64,000 nt of DNA from CAVRXQ01 sp963831155 (GCA_963831155.1 CAWHOY010000006.1:744001-808000), one strand, 5' to 3'; shown: positions 49,973 through 60,202, numbered from the stretch's first letter. Program-made: numbers and translations. Notes: generated from the sequence alone by a model not told the origin.

Positions 49973-52900
49973 ATGCTCTGCTCAAGCTGCGGAGTGGAGA
50001 ACGAACCGAGCGCGAAGTTCTGCTCGGAGTGCGGGAGTCCGCTGGCTCGCGCCTGCCCGAACTGCCACTCCGCGGTCCAGTCGACGGCGAAGTTCTGCAG
50101 CGAATGCGGGACGACGCTCGCCCAACCGGGACCGCCGATCGCCGCCGCAATCCCCCAAGCGACCGCCCCGATTCTCAGCGCGAGTTCGCCATCAGAACTG
50201 CGCCATGTCTCGGTGCTGTTCTGTGACCTCGTCGGATTCACTCCCCTTTCGGAGGCGAAGGACCCCGAGGACGTGCGGGAGCTGCTTTCCGGTTACTTCG
50301 ACCTCGCGCGATCGATCGTCGGCCGAACCGGAGGCACCGTCGAGAAGTTCATCGGTGACGCCGTGATGGCGGTGTGGGGCGCGCCGGTCGCGAAAGAGGA
50401 CGACGCCGAGCGCGCCGTGCGCGCCGGGCTCGAGCTCGTTTCGGCGGTCGCCGCCTACGGTGATGAGCATTCGGCGGACCTGAAGGCGAGGGTCGGCATC
50501 GTCACCGGTGGCGTCGCGACGACCGAAACTCCAGAAGAAGGCATGGTCATCGGCGACCGGGTGAACATGGCGGCGCGGATCCAGTCCGTGGCTCCTCCGG
50601 GGTGTTGCTACGTCGACGAAACAACGCGCGCCGCGACGGCCGCCGCAATCTCTTATGTGGACGCCGGTGAGCACGAACTGAAGGGGAAGGCAGAGCCCGT
50701 CCACCTCTTCCACGCGACGCGCGTCGCTGCCGCGCTCGCCGGCGTGCAGCGTTCGAGCGGCCTCGAGGCACCCTTTGTCGGCCGGGACCACGAGCTGCGA
50801 CTCGTTAAAGAGCACTTCCACGCCGCCGCCGATCGCCACTCGGCGCGGCTCGTCCTTGTCTCCGGGGTCGCCGGCGTCGGCAAGTCGCGCCTTGCGTGGG
50901 AGTTCTTCAAATATCTCGACGGCCTCGTCGAAGACACGCTGTGGCACGCCGGGCGCTGCCTTTCCTACGGCGAGGGAGTGAGCTATTGGGCGCTGTCCGA
51001 AATGGTCCGCGCCCGGCTGCAGATCAGAGAAGAGGACCCACTGGACGTCGCCGCAGAGCGGTTGCGGGTCGGACTCGAGCGCTGGATTCTCGATCCCGCA
51101 GATCGCGAGTTCATCGCGCCCCGCCTCGGCCAATTGCTCGGGCTATCGGCTCCCCAGCTACTCGCCAAGGAAGAGCTCTTCGCGGGCTGGCGACTGTTCT
51201 TCGAACGCCTCGCCGAGCACAGCACCGTCGTGATGCTCGTCGAGGACCTGCAGTGGGCCGACGCCGGTTTGGTCGATTTCTTGGACCACCTCTTGGAGTG
51301 GTCGGGTGATCATGCGATCTTCCTGCTCGTCCTCACTCGACCTGAAGGGACCGAGAAACGCGGCCTCGGCCTCAGTCGCCGCAACGTCACCACCCTCTCA
51401 CTTGACCCACTCGCCGACGAGGTGATTGGTGAGCTGCTCGACGGCCTCGTCTCCGGTCTTCCCTTGTCGGCACGCGCCAGCATTGTTGAACGCGCCGAAG
51501 GCATCCCGCTTTATGCCGTCGAAACCGTCCGGAGCCTTCTCGACAAAGGCGTGCTCGCCAAGGGACCTGACGAGGGTCTGCGCCTGGTAGGCGAGCTCGG
51601 CACGTTGGAGATCCCCCCCGGCTTGACGGCGCTCATCGCCTCGCGACTCGACGCCCTTTCGCTCGAAGAAAGGCGTCTTGTAAAGGAATGCTCAGTGCTC
51701 GGGTCATCCTTCCCGCGCCAGGCGATCGAGGCGGTCACCGACACTCAACCCGGCGAGCTCGACTCGTTGCTGACTTCGCTCGTACGGAAAGAGGTGCTCA
51801 CCGTTCGGGCGGACAAGCTCTCCCCCGAACGCGGGCAGTACGCCTTCACGCAGTCGCTCATCCGGTCCGTCGCCTACGACACATTGACGAAAGCCGAGCG
51901 GAAGGCCCGCCACCTCCGCACCGCCGAGCATCTTCGCAACGCCTTCCCGGACGAGGGCGCGGAAGTCGCGGAAGTGATCGCTGCCCACCTCTACGACGCC
52001 TACAAGGTCGCCGGAGACGATCCGATTGCCGACGAACTGCGCGAAGACGCGAAACGTGCTTACGTGACCGCGGCTGAGCGGGCCGAGTCGATCGGTGCTC
52101 CCGAAGCCGCGGAGTCCGCCTTTGTCACAGCCGCCGAGCTGAGCACCGACGAAGCCGAACGGGCGGATCTCACCGAGAGCGCGGGGCGAATGGCGAGCCT
52201 CGCCGGCATCCACCAACGGGCGCGAGCCCACTTCGAGGCGGCGATCGCCGCGCACAGGGCTGCTGGGCGCGTCGTCGAGGCCGCCCGTGCGACTGCCGGG
52301 CTCGGCCGGACCGTCCAAATTCTCGGCCACGCCGAGCAGGCGATCGTCTTACTTCGCGAAGCGCTCGCTTCTCTTGACCCGGACTTATCCCCGCCGGTCG
52401 TCGTCGCAGAGCTGCTGGAAATGCTCGGCAACGCCCTTGTCTTCGCTGGCCACCTGCGCGACGCAATTGAACCGATCGAGCGGGCTCTTACGATCTCCCA
52501 GCACTACGAACTCACCGAGACCTTCGCTCGTGCGCTCGGCGTCAAAGGCGTCTCCCTGACCTTTCTGGGACGCGTCGAGGAAGCCCGCATCAGTTTCGAA
52601 GCCACGATTGATGTCGCCCGTCGGCACGGCCTCACTGAGCCCGAAATGCGCGCCGAGCTCAACCTCGGCAATCTCTGCATGAGCTACGACCTGCCGAGCG
52701 CTGCGGAACATTGTGAGGCGGTGCTCGTTGTCGCCCGTCGCTCGGGAGCCCGTCGTCACGAAGCCACCGCGGCCTCCAACCTGATGCACGTCCTCGCGCT
52801 GATCGGGCGATTCGAAGAGTCCTACCGGCTCGGGACAGAAGCACTGCAATCCGTTGGCCACGCTGTTGAAAGTTCGTGGATCCAGGTGCACCTCGCAGAG

Positions 52901-53554
52901 GTCGACGCGCTCCTCGGTCGCGCCGAGAGCGCCCGAGAGCATCTCGCCCGTTGCGAGGCAATGGCATCAAGCGACGACCTGCAGGATCGAGCGACCTACG
53001 CGGCGTTTCAGAGCGGTGTCGCTCTTGCGGAGGGAGACTTCGGCGGTGCGGTGGAAGCGGCAACGCGAGCGATCGCCGAAGCGTTCGGCGGTGAACTCGG
53101 GGTCGTCATCGAAGCCGTCCGTGTGGCTTTCCCGAACGCGATCGATGCCGCCATCGCCATTAAAGACTTCCAAGAAGCCGAGCGGATCGTCGACCTGCTC
53201 TCCAGTCGGCCGCTCGGCGAGGTGCCACCGTTTCTCAAGTTGCAGATCCGGCGCGCGCACGCCCTGCTGAGCGCTGCGAGAGGTGACGACGAGGATGACG
53301 ACGAGGGCCTTCTCGCCGCGGTACAGGGAATGCGCGATCTCGGCTACCCGTACTGGACGGCTCGATGCCAACTCGACCTGGCGGAGGCGCTCAGCCGCCA
53401 AGGACGCACGGACGAGGCGTCGGTGCAGGCGAGCGCGGCCGCGAAGACCTTCGAACAGCTCGGGGCTCAGCCGATGCTCGCGAGGGCGCGGGCGGTTCTC
53501 GCCTCTGATGGGGTGACGTCGCTCCGAGGGTTTGAGGTGCAACCGACAGGCTGA
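49973..53554 (+). CDS. Zinc-ribbon class III cyclase / AAA ATPase / TPR protein
   Basis: 1193 residues. Two N-terminal zinc ribbons (CSSCGVENEPSAKFCSECGS and CPNCHSAVQSTAKFCSECGT) are followed by a class III cyclase homology domain with VLFCDLVGFTPLSE and VEKFIGDAVMAVWGAP carrying the two metal-binding Asp, and GDRVNMAARIQS. Next is an AAA_16-type ATPase with P-loop VSGVAGVGKSRLAWEF and Walker B VMLVEDLQWADAGLVDFLDH, then about 500 residues of TPR-like helices. These large proteins are common in actinobacteria and are thought to couple peptide or ligand sensing to cyclic nucleotide signalling. A second, shorter cyclase/ATPase/TPR protein is on the mobile element. Confidence 0.93.
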   Translation: MLCSSCGVENEPSAKFCSECGSPLARACPNCHSAVQSTAKFCSECGTTLAQPGPPIAAAIPQATAPILSASSPSELRHVSVLFCDLVGFTPLSEAKDPEDVRELLSGYFDLARSIVGRTGGTVEKFIGDAVMAVWGAPVAKEDDAERAVRAGLELVSAVAAYGDEHSADLKARVGIVTGGVATTETPEEGMVIGDRVNMAARIQSVAPPGCCYVDETTRAATAAAISYVDAGEHELKGKAEPVHLFHATRVAAALAGVQRSSGLEAPFVGRDHELRLVKEHFHAAADRHSARLVLVSGVAGVGKSRLAWEFFKYLDGLVEDTLWHAGRCLSYGEGVSYWALSEMVRARLQIREEDPLDVAAERLRVGLERWILDPADREFIAPRLGQLLGLSAPQLLAKEELFAGWRLFFERLAEHSTVVMLVEDLQWADAGLVDFLDHLLEWSGDHAIFLLVLTRPEGTEKRGLGLSRRNVTTLSLDPLADEVIGELLDGLVSGLPLSARASIVERAEGIPLYAVETVRSLLDKGVLAKGPDEGLRLVGELGTLEIPPGLTALIASRLDALSLEERRLVKECSVLGSSFPRQAIEAVTDTQPGELDSLLTSLVRKEVLTVRADKLSPERGQYAFTQSLIRSVAYDTLTKAERKARHLRTAEHLRNAFPDEGAEVAEVIAAHLYDAYKVAGDDPIADELREDAKRAYVTAAERAESIGAPEAAESAFVTAAELSTDEAERADLTESAGRMASLAGIHQRARAHFEAAIAAHRAAGRVVEAARATAGLGRTVQILGHAEQAIVLLREALASLDPDLSPPVVVAELLEMLGNALVFAGHLRDAIEPIERALTISQHYELTETFARALGVKGVSLTFLGRVEEARISFEATIDVARRHGLTEPEMRAELNLGNLCMSYDLPSAAEHCEAVLVVARRSGARRHEATAASNLMHVLALIGRFEESYRLGTEALQSVGHAVESSWIQVHLAEVDALLGRAESAREHLARCEAMASSDDLQDRATYAAFQSGVALAEGDFGGAVEAATRAIAEAFGGELGVVIEAVRVAFPNAIDAAIAIKDFQEAERIVDLLSSRPLGEVPPFLKLQIRRAHALLSAARGDDEDDDEGLLAAVQGMRDLGYPYWTARCQLDLAEALSRQGRTDEASVQASAAAKTFEQLGAQPMLARARAVLASDGVTSLRGFEVQPTG

Positions 53555-53693
53555 CCGCTCGTCGCGGCGAAGCGCCTTGGGATACCCGAACGTCAACGAG
53601 CCCGACCGAACGGCCTTCCTTCAGGAGATTTGGCCGGATCGATCCCGCGTGCGGAGTCAGATTCGGCGGTGTGCTTCCGCGTCTGCGCGCCCT

Positions 53694-54425
53694 TCAACCC
53701 GCGAAACGACGCGCGTCACGCGCTGCGTAGCGCGCGACGTCGTTGTCGGTGGACGATGCCTGCTCGATCAAACCGACGATCTCATCGAGCGAGTCAGCCG
53801 GGAACGCGCACGTCATCTCGTCGGGCGACATTCCTGTGCGAGCGCGGGACAATGCGCAGCCGACGCTCGCCGCCGGCACGCGCTGTTCCTTCGCAATCGC
53901 GACGATGTGGCACTGCGGCTTGCCGCCGATCGAAAGCGACGGGATGGCGTCGGAGATCACCATCATCTGGCGGCCGTTCACGCGGATAAGCACGACGTCG
54001 GGCTGGACGTCTTCGGGGAAGTCCCTGAGCGGTCCGTAAGCGATGGCTTCTGGTCGCATCGAAACAGCGGGCAACCCCGCGATGTCGTCCTCGCCAACCC
54101 AGTGCGCGCCGAGGAGAGTGTTCACATCCTCGTTGTGCGCGACGTCCACCCAACTGGCGAGCCCGTGCGTCACACGACCGACGGAGCAGTTGCCGTGATC
54201 ATCGGGCAACGTCGTGAAGACGCGGTCGGCTGCCTTCATCCAGAAGACACAGCCCGCTGGGACCCGTCCACGGCGTCCGTCCACCGCCGGCTCCGACATC
54301 GGTTCGTCGAAGGCCGGCACCGCGGCCGGCGTCGTCGCACAGAACGCGATCGCGATCGGCGGCGACTGCAGATGGAGCGCAGCGGCAAGCCGCCGTGAGG
54401 TCTCGGACCAGTGGGGACTCGCCAT
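53694..54425 (-). CDS. DUF169 family protein
   Basis: 243 residues. Matches DUF169 (COG2043): LAAALHLQSPPIAIAFCATT, GCVFWMKAADRVFTTLPDDH, NCSVGRVTHGLA, LRDFPEDVQPDVVLIRVNGR and CHIVAIAKEQRVPAASVGCA, with several conserved Cys. Function unknown; the Cys-rich pattern suggests a metal or cluster. Divergent from tyrS, 52 bp apart. Confidence 0.88.
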   Translation of the reverse strand: MASPHWSETSRRLAAALHLQSPPIAIAFCATTPAAVPAFDEPMSEPAVDGRRGRVPAGCVFWMKAADRVFTTLPDDHGNCSVGRVTHGLASWVDVAHNEDVNTLLGAHWVGEDDIAGLPAVSMRPEAIAYGPLRDFPEDVQPDVVLIRVNGRQMMVISDAIPSLSIGGKPQCHIVAIAKEQRVPAASVGCALSRARTGMSPDEMTCAFPADSLDEIVGLIEQASSTDNDVARYAARDARRFAG

Positions 54426-54477
54426 GGTGATCGTTTTATCGCTTCGAGGGCCCGAGTGACACCTGTGGCAGGCTGAA

Positions 54478-55764
54478 TTGGTGGTGACGGCTTCTGACGA
54501 TCTCGCGTTCCGCGGTCTTGTGCATCAGGTGAGCGACGCCGCGCTGCTCGGACGTCTCGACCGCGCGCACGAGACCGTCTACGCGGGTTTCGATCCCTCA
54601 GCCGACAGCCTGCACATCGGCAATTTGCTCCTTTTATGCACGCTCCGGCGTCTGCAGAGCTTCGGCCACCGGCCGATCGCCGTCGCAGGCAGTGGTACGG
54701 GGTTGATCGGCGACCCGGGAGGGAAAGACGTCGAACGTCCCCTCATCTCGAAAGACGAGCTCGCTGCGAACATCGAAGGGATCCGGCCGCAACTCGAGCG
54801 GTTCTTGGACTTTTCCAAGGCGGCGGGTGAGTCGCGGGCGGTCGTCGTCGACAACGGCGCCTGGCTCGAGAAGCTCGGAGTGATCGACTTTCTTCGCGAC
54901 GTCGGCAAACACTTCACCGTGAACCAGATCGTCGCGAAGGAGGCGGTGCGGGCCCGCTTCGAGCGACCTGACCAAGGGATCTCCTACACCGAATTCTCCT
55001 ACATGCTCTTGCAGGCCTACGACTATCTCCACCTGTTCGACGAGTATGGCTGCCGCCTTCAGATCGGCGGCAGCGACCAGTGGGGGAATATCACCCTCGG
55101 CGTCGAGCTGATCCGGAAGGTCCGCGGCGAGACCGCGTACGCGCTGACGACGCCGCTCGTCACGAAGCCCGATGGTACGAAGTTGGGCAAGTCCGAAGCG
55201 GGCGCGTTCTACCTCGACAAGCGGCGCACGAGCCCGTTCGATCTCTACCAGTTCTTCTTCCGCACCGACGACTCGATCGCGCCGACATACCTGCGCTTTT
55301 TCAGCTTCCTCGACCACGACGCGATCTCGGCGCTCGACGAGGCGACCGCGAAGCACCCCGAAAGACGCGAGGCACAGCGCGCGCTCGCCCGCGAGGTGAC
55401 GACGCTCGTCCACGGAGAACAGGAGACCGAGCGCGTCGAGCGGGCATCGGAGGCGCTCTACACCGAGGACGTCGCCGGCCTCGATGAACAGACGCTGCTC
55501 GAGGTGTTCGCCGACGCACCGTCCTCGACGCTCTCGCGGAGCGCGATCGACGGCGCAGGACTAGACCCGGTCGAAGCCTTTGCCGCGTCGGGCCTCGTGC
55601 CATCGAGATCGGGGGCCCGCTCCGCGCTCGAACAGGGCGGCGCCTACGTGAACAACCGCCGACTCCAACCGGGAGAGCGGATCATGCCCGATCGGCTCAT
55701 CGCCGGTCGGTATCTCGTCCTGCGCCGGGGACGTCGCGAGCTCCATCTGCTTCGGTTCGAGTGA
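54478..55764 (+). CDS. tyrS: Tyrosyl-tRNA synthetase
   Basis: 428 residues from TTG 54478 (GTG 54481 or 54484 also possible). Class I synthetase: HIGH-type motif in GFDPSADSLHIGNLLLLCTL, LIGDPGGKDVERPLI, the Tyr-binding region QAYDYLHLFDEYGCRLQIGG and SDQWGNITLGVELI, the KMSKS-type motif DGTKLGKSEAGA, and a C-terminal S4 RNA-binding domain VPSRSGARSALEQGGAYVN. It charges tRNA-Tyr. The stop overlaps the following lipoprotein gene by GTGA. Confidence 0.96.
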   Translation: MVVTASDDLAFRGLVHQVSDAALLGRLDRAHETVYAGFDPSADSLHIGNLLLLCTLRRLQSFGHRPIAVAGSGTGLIGDPGGKDVERPLISKDELAANIEGIRPQLERFLDFSKAAGESRAVVVDNGAWLEKLGVIDFLRDVGKHFTVNQIVAKEAVRARFERPDQGISYTEFSYMLLQAYDYLHLFDEYGCRLQIGGSDQWGNITLGVELIRKVRGETAYALTTPLVTKPDGTKLGKSEAGAFYLDKRRTSPFDLYQFFFRTDDSIAPTYLRFFSFLDHDAISALDEATAKHPERREAQRALAREVTTLVHGEQETERVERASEALYTEDVAGLDEQTLLEVFADAPSSTLSRSAIDGAGLDPVEAFAASGLVPSRSGARSALEQGGAYVNNRRLQPGERIMPDRLIAGRYLVLRRGRRELHLLRFE

Positions 55765-56216
55765 GCAGGTCGCGTCTCGTCACAGCGGCGGCCACCATCG
55801 GCATCGCGTTGATCGCCTCGGCTTGTGGGGGCTCGCATGCGACGCTCGCCGCGCGCCTGACGGCCTGGAAGTTGGGCTCGTCGTACTCTTCGGATCAGGG
55901 TCTCATCTCGACCGACATCCGCGAGATCGCGACCGGGATTCGCACCGGTCCGGTCGAGGCGCTCCACACGGCGTGCGACGGTCTCGGGGTCGACGCGGCC
56001 GACGCCTACGGCGAGCTGCCGACGCCGGACCAGAGATTGACCGACGACCTCAACGACGAGTACCTGACGGCGGAGAACGCCGCGGAGTCGTGTTCGACGG
56101 CGGCGAAGCTGCACGGAGGACGCGTCGATCGCTACCTGACGCTGATCGCCCGCGCCGAACACGACTTCCACGCCGCGCAGGCGCGGATCCAGACGATCCT
56201 GACAGCGACGCCTTAA
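55761..56216 (+). CDS. Small predicted lipoprotein
   Basis: 151 residues from GTG 55761, coupled to tyrS by a 4-bp overlap. The N-terminus is a lipoprotein signal (RLVTAAATIGIALIASACGG) with a lipobox ending in Cys 22. The mature part is helical (LAARLTAWKLGSSYSSDQGL, LTDDLNDEYLTAENAAESCS) with two further Cys. No family recognised. It is likely anchored to the outer face of the cytoplasmic membrane. Its stop overlaps the convergent DUF885 gene by 4 bp. Confidence 0.75.
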   Translation: MSRSRLVTAAATIGIALIASACGGSHATLAARLTAWKLGSSYSSDQGLISTDIREIATGIRTGPVEALHTACDGLGVDAADAYGELPTPDQRLTDDLNDEYLTAENAAESCSTAAKLHGGRVDRYLTLIARAEHDFHAAQARIQTILTATP

Positions 56217-57841
56217 CCGCCCTCGAGGAGTGCCCTTTCGGCGAGGGGGATCGGCAGGGTGCCGGTTCCAGCGATCAGGTCGTGGAACTTGCGCAGGTCC
56301 GAAGGGGCCTCGGCCAGGAACCGCTCGCGCATCCGTTCGATCTCGAGGCAGCCGGTGAGGTACGACGGCGCCTGGGTCGGCCACTGGCAGTAGCGCCCGA
56401 CCTCGGCCCGGGCGACCGGTTCGGTGAGGCCGACGCGTTCTCGCATGTATGTGACGGCGTCGTCGAAGCTCATGTCGCCGATGTGCAGGCCGGTGTCGAC
56501 GATGATGCGCGCCGCGCGCCAGATGCGGGCGTTGACGTGACCGAGCAGGCTCGAGTCATCGGCGAAGTAGCCCTGCTCGCGCATCATCTTCTCCGCGTAC
56601 AACGCCCAGCCCTCGGAGAAATACGAGGAATGGATGAGCTGACGCACTCGCCGCGGGTTCGCCTTCATCCACGTGAGGTGCCAGTGGTGACCCGGGTATG
56701 CCTCGTGAACCGTGACCGTCGGCACCGACTGGAAGCTGTTTGCTGCGAGACGGCGCTCGTTCTCCTCGGGCGTCGAGCCCTGCGGTGGCCAGGGGACGTT
56801 GAAGTGTCCGCGTCGACCGGGACGGAATGCCGGCGGGGCGAAGTAGGACGCAACGCCGAGGATCGGCCGCAAGACCTCTGGTGTCGGTTCGACCACACAC
56901 ACCTCGTCATCGGGGAAGCTGACGAGGCCGTGCTCGACGAGGTACGCACGCGCCTTTTCCGATTCGTTCTGATAGGCGATGCGCAACCCTTCGAAGTCCG
57001 CGGCGTGGTGCGCGAGGTCCCGGTTGAAGACCTCGATCCACGACGTTGCCGAACTGTCGATGCGCGCCGCGATCTCGTTCGCCTCCTCTTCGAGCTCGGC
57101 GAGCACGCGCCGTCCGCGTTCGCGCAGCTCTCCTGCTGCGAAGTTGAAGAGCTCGCGTTTTTGCAACAGATCCGAGTACCGCTCCTCGCCGAGCGCGTAC
57201 GACCCCTTCGCGGACAGCGCGAGTTCACCGAGGTGTTCCCCAAACGTCGCGCACGCTTGTGCGGCGATCCGTCCCGCCTCCGCGACGGATTCGCGCAACT
57301 CTCCGTCGGAGAATTCCAAGGGAAGTGTTTCTTCGAAGTACGAGACGGCGGCCTCGCACTGTCTTTGGGCGCGGCCGACGATGAGGGGACTGGCGAGTTC
57401 TGGTTCGAGTGCGGCGCGTCCCGATTGGAGCGCGATCGGGACCGCGCGCAGGCGACTTTGCAAGTACCCAGCGAGCTCTGGTTCGGGGAAGCTGCGGTGG
57501 ACGACGAGCGCCAAGATGCCCTCGAAGCACGGATCGACGTAGGTCATCGGGTCGCGTCGCCACGCCTCCCACGGCTCGAGGACGACCCGTCCCCGCAACG
57601 CCGACAGCACGGCGTCGCGATCGACACGTTGCGCGGCAGACAGTCCGTCGTCGCCGACCGACTCGAGGCGTTCGATCCACTCGTGATTTGCGCTGCGCCT
57701 TCTGGCGAACGCTTCTTTGCTCAGGTCGTCGATCTCGCCGTGCGCGCCGTCCGCGCCGAGCGCAGTCGCCAGAATCGGTGCGTCGGTGAGTTGTTCCTGC
57801 AGCCAGTCTTCGAGGACTCGGTCGAACGCGTAATCGCTCAT
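56213..57841 (-). CDS. DUF885 family protein, putative metallopeptidase
   Basis: 542 residues. DUF885 proteins are M3/M32-like zinc peptidases in fold. The key motif is TVHEAYPGHHWHLTWMKANP (HEAxPGHH-type), followed by FSEGWALYAEKMMREQGYFA and YMRERVGLTEPVARAEVGRY, with a conserved CQWPTQAPSYLTG. The N-terminal half is helical. No signal peptide, so it is probably cytoplasmic and may degrade peptides or modified amino acids. ATG 57841. Convergent with the lipoprotein and divergent from the flavin reductase 68 bp away. Confidence 0.92.
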   Translation of the reverse strand: MSDYAFDRVLEDWLQEQLTDAPILATALGADGAHGEIDDLSKEAFARRRSANHEWIERLESVGDDGLSAAQRVDRDAVLSALRGRVVLEPWEAWRRDPMTYVDPCFEGILALVVHRSFPEPELAGYLQSRLRAVPIALQSGRAALEPELASPLIVGRAQRQCEAAVSYFEETLPLEFSDGELRESVAEAGRIAAQACATFGEHLGELALSAKGSYALGEERYSDLLQKRELFNFAAGELRERGRRVLAELEEEANEIAARIDSSATSWIEVFNRDLAHHAADFEGLRIAYQNESEKARAYLVEHGLVSFPDDEVCVVEPTPEVLRPILGVASYFAPPAFRPGRRGHFNVPWPPQGSTPEENERRLAANSFQSVPTVTVHEAYPGHHWHLTWMKANPRRVRQLIHSSYFSEGWALYAEKMMREQGYFADDSSLLGHVNARIWRAARIIVDTGLHIGDMSFDDAVTYMRERVGLTEPVARAEVGRYCQWPTQAPSYLTGCLEIERMRERFLAEAPSDLRKFHDLIAGTGTLPIPLAERALLEGG

Positions 57842-57909
57842 GATGTGACCTTACGCGCCAGCTCACTACCGGCGCTTTCGCATATCGGGCACTCCGGTAT
57901 CGTCGACGC

Positions 57910-58464
57910 GTGCCAAAAGAGAGTGGGCCGGCGAGCAACGCTCCCGCCCACGAGGGCGACGAGGCGTACGACAGGCTGCGTCGTCGAGTCTTGTGGCTGA
58001 TGCCGACGGGGCTCTATCTGATCGGCTCGCTGGCCGGACAGGAGCGCAACATGATGACGGCGAGCCTCGTCACCCAGGTGTGCGTCGACCCGAAGCTCGT
58101 CGGTGCGGCGATCGAGCGCACCTCGCGTACCCACGATCTCATCGAACGTGGAAAGGTGTTTACGCTGACGATGGTCGAACGAGATGAGCGGGCGATCGTC
58201 CGGAAGTTTGTGAAACCCGCGGCGGACGACCGTGAGGCTCGAACGTTGAACGGATACGAGTACATCGACGCGCCGGTCACCGGAGCTCCGATCCTTACCG
58301 CGGCGATCGCGTACCTTGATTGCCGGCTTGAACATGCCCTGCCACTCGGTTCGCACACGTTGTTCGTCGGCGAAGTTGTCGACGCCGCGTTCGGGCCGAC
58401 GGAGACGAAAGACGATCGCAAGGTGCTGCGCGTCGAGGACACCCGGATGAGTTACGGCGGATGA
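57910..58464 (+). CDS. Flavin reductase-like (FMN-binding split barrel) protein
   Basis: 184 residues from GTG 57910. Flavin reductase family: LWLMPTGLYLIGSLAGQERN, MMTASLVTQVCVDPKLVGAA, the loop EHALPLGSHTLFVGEVVDAA and the conserved FTLTMVERDE strand. It binds FMN non-covalently and transfers reducing equivalents to or from a partner oxidoreductase, which is not evident here. About 70 bp before rnd in the same direction. Confidence 0.9.
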   Translation: MPKESGPASNAPAHEGDEAYDRLRRRVLWLMPTGLYLIGSLAGQERNMMTASLVTQVCVDPKLVGAAIERTSRTHDLIERGKVFTLTMVERDERAIVRKFVKPAADDREARTLNGYEYIDAPVTGAPILTAAIAYLDCRLEHALPLGSHTLFVGEVVDAAFGPTETKDDRKVLRVEDTRMSYGG

Positions 58465-58534
58465 TCGCTCCCATCGGGGGGCACACCGAATCAGCACGCG
58501 CACAGCAACAGACCCCGAGCGATCGGGTGACGGC

Positions 58535-59764
58535 ATGAGGACGTCGCACGGTTCGGGTCCGCGCTCAGAACGTCGCGGTCGATCCCCGCGCCTTGAGGAG
58601 ATCGCAGTCCGCTTCATCGACACCGACGCAAATCTCGAGATGGCCGTCACCGAACTCGACTCCATCTCGGATTACGCGATCGACACGGAGTTCCACCGAG
58701 AGCGGACGTATTTCGCGCAGTTGGCGCTCGTGCAGCTGGCCTGGGACGGGGGCATCGCGGTGATCGACCCGCTTTCGGTCGATCTCGTGCCGTTGGCGAA
58801 GCTGTTCCGCAAAGACGCCATCGCCGTGATCCACGCCGCCGATCAAGATCTCGAGGTCCTCGAACGGGCGACCGGCGCGGTGCCGACGCGGATGTTCGAC
58901 ACGCAACTCGCGGCGCGCTTTCTCGGCATGTCATCGCCGTCGCTCGTCTCCCTCGCCGAAAAGATGCTCGGTCTCCGCCTCGAAAAAGGCGACCAGCTCG
59001 CCGATTGGACGAGGCGGCCGCTGCGTTCTGAGCAGCTGCAGTACGCGGCGCACGACGTCGCCCACCTGATCGAATTGAAGAGCGAGATCGCCGCCGAGCT
59101 CGGGCGCCGCGGCCGGCTCGAGTGGGCGGAGGAGGAGTGCGCGGCGCACCTCGAGCGGGCGCGTTCTCTCCCCCCGCCGGAGCAGGCGTGGTGGCGACTT
59201 CGCCAGGCACGCCAGCTTCGGGGCACCGCGCGCGGCGTCGCCCAGAGCGTCGCCGCCTGGCGGGAGCGGCGCGCGCAGGCGATCGACCGACCGGTTCGCT
59301 ACGTGCTCTCTGACCTCGCAGTCGCCGCGATCGCGCACCGCCCGCCGCACAGCCGCGCCGAGCTCGAACACGTCCGCAACCTGGACATGCGCTCGTTGTC
59401 ACAGGGTCTTGTCGCCGAACTGCTCGGGGCGGTCGCCGAGGGGGAGTCACTGCGCCAGTCGGCGATCATGCTTCCTCCGGGGCCCGACGGCGCCGTGGTG
59501 GCGAAGCCCGCTGTCGCGCTGGCGCTCGCCTACGCCGGCGAGCTCGCAAAGGCACTCGAGATCGACGCGTCGCTGCTCGCGACACGCGCCGACATCGTCG
59601 ACTTTCTGCAGGCGCCGCCGACTGGCCGGCTGACGAAATCCTGGCGCCACCAGCTCGTCGGCGAGCCGCTCGCCAGGCTGGCGGCGGGGAATGCGGCGCT
59701 CGCCCTCGAGGACGGCGGCCTTGTCATCGAAGAGCGCTCGCACCGACCGATCGCGAGCACCTAA
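58535..59764 (+). CDS. rnd: Ribonuclease D
   Basis: 409 residues. DEDDy exonuclease: Asp/Glu in SDYAIDTEFHRERTYFAQL, Asp in AVIHAADQDLEVLERATG, and the Tyr/Asp of QYAAHDVAHLIELK. The C-terminal HRDC domain includes SDLAVAAIAHRPPHSRAELE and LRQSAIMLPPGPDG. It trims tRNA and small stable RNA 3' ends. The N-terminal 25 residues, Arg- and Ser-rich, are probably an extended start; a later start such as GTG near VRFIDTDANLE is possible. Confidence 0.93.
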   Translation: MRTSHGSGPRSERRGRSPRLEEIAVRFIDTDANLEMAVTELDSISDYAIDTEFHRERTYFAQLALVQLAWDGGIAVIDPLSVDLVPLAKLFRKDAIAVIHAADQDLEVLERATGAVPTRMFDTQLAARFLGMSSPSLVSLAEKMLGLRLEKGDQLADWTRRPLRSEQLQYAAHDVAHLIELKSEIAAELGRRGRLEWAEEECAAHLERARSLPPPEQAWWRLRQARQLRGTARGVAQSVAAWRERRAQAIDRPVRYVLSDLAVAAIAHRPPHSRAELEHVRNLDMRSLSQGLVAELLGAVAEGESLRQSAIMLPPGPDGAVVAKPAVALALAYAGELAKALEIDASLLATRADIVDFLQAPPTGRLTKSWRHQLVGEPLARLAAGNAALALEDGGLVIEERSHRPIAST

Positions 59765-59781
59765 GAGGGCGCCCGCGTCGG

Positions 59782-60033
59782 CTAGGACTCCGAGTTTTCG
59801 CGGTCCTTCCCGTCTGTGGCCGGGCGAAGGTCGACGCTCAGGGTGAGGATCCCGTCCTCGAGGCTGGCCTCGGCATCGCCGAGCATGGCGAAGTCCATGT
59901 AGTCGACCTCCATCTGCTCGACGAACCGGCGGCGCTCGGGGCCCTCGATCGGCGGAATGCCCCGATTACGAACCGCCGCGGCGCGCTCGCGAAAGCGGGC
60001 CACCATTCCCTTTGGGTCGAAGACTTCTGGCAC
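59782..60033 (-). CDS. Small uncharacterised protein
   Basis: 83 residues from GTG 60033. It contains the helical segment KGMVARFRERAAAVRNRGIP, the motif PPIEGPERRRFVEQMEVDYM, and a beta strand ASLEDGILTLSVDLRPA. I recognise no named family, but the composition, codon use and good fit between neighbouring stop codons support a real gene. It ends 17 bp from the rnd stop. Confidence 0.6.
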   Translation of the reverse strand: MPEVFDPKGMVARFRERAAAVRNRGIPPIEGPERRRFVEQMEVDYMDFAMLGDAEASLEDGILTLSVDLRPATDGKDRENSES

Positions 60034-60202
60034 AGAGCGGACTGTATCGGGGCGTCCTCGGGCTTGCGGTGCGGGATTCGCCCACGTCGACGGCGTTATG
60101 CTCGCTGCGAACGCTGACGAGCCGAGGCTCACGCATCAGGACGCGCCGTGCGCCCGGCGGAGGGGGACGGCGCGTTTCTCGCTGGATCTTCAGGAGTTAC
60201 CC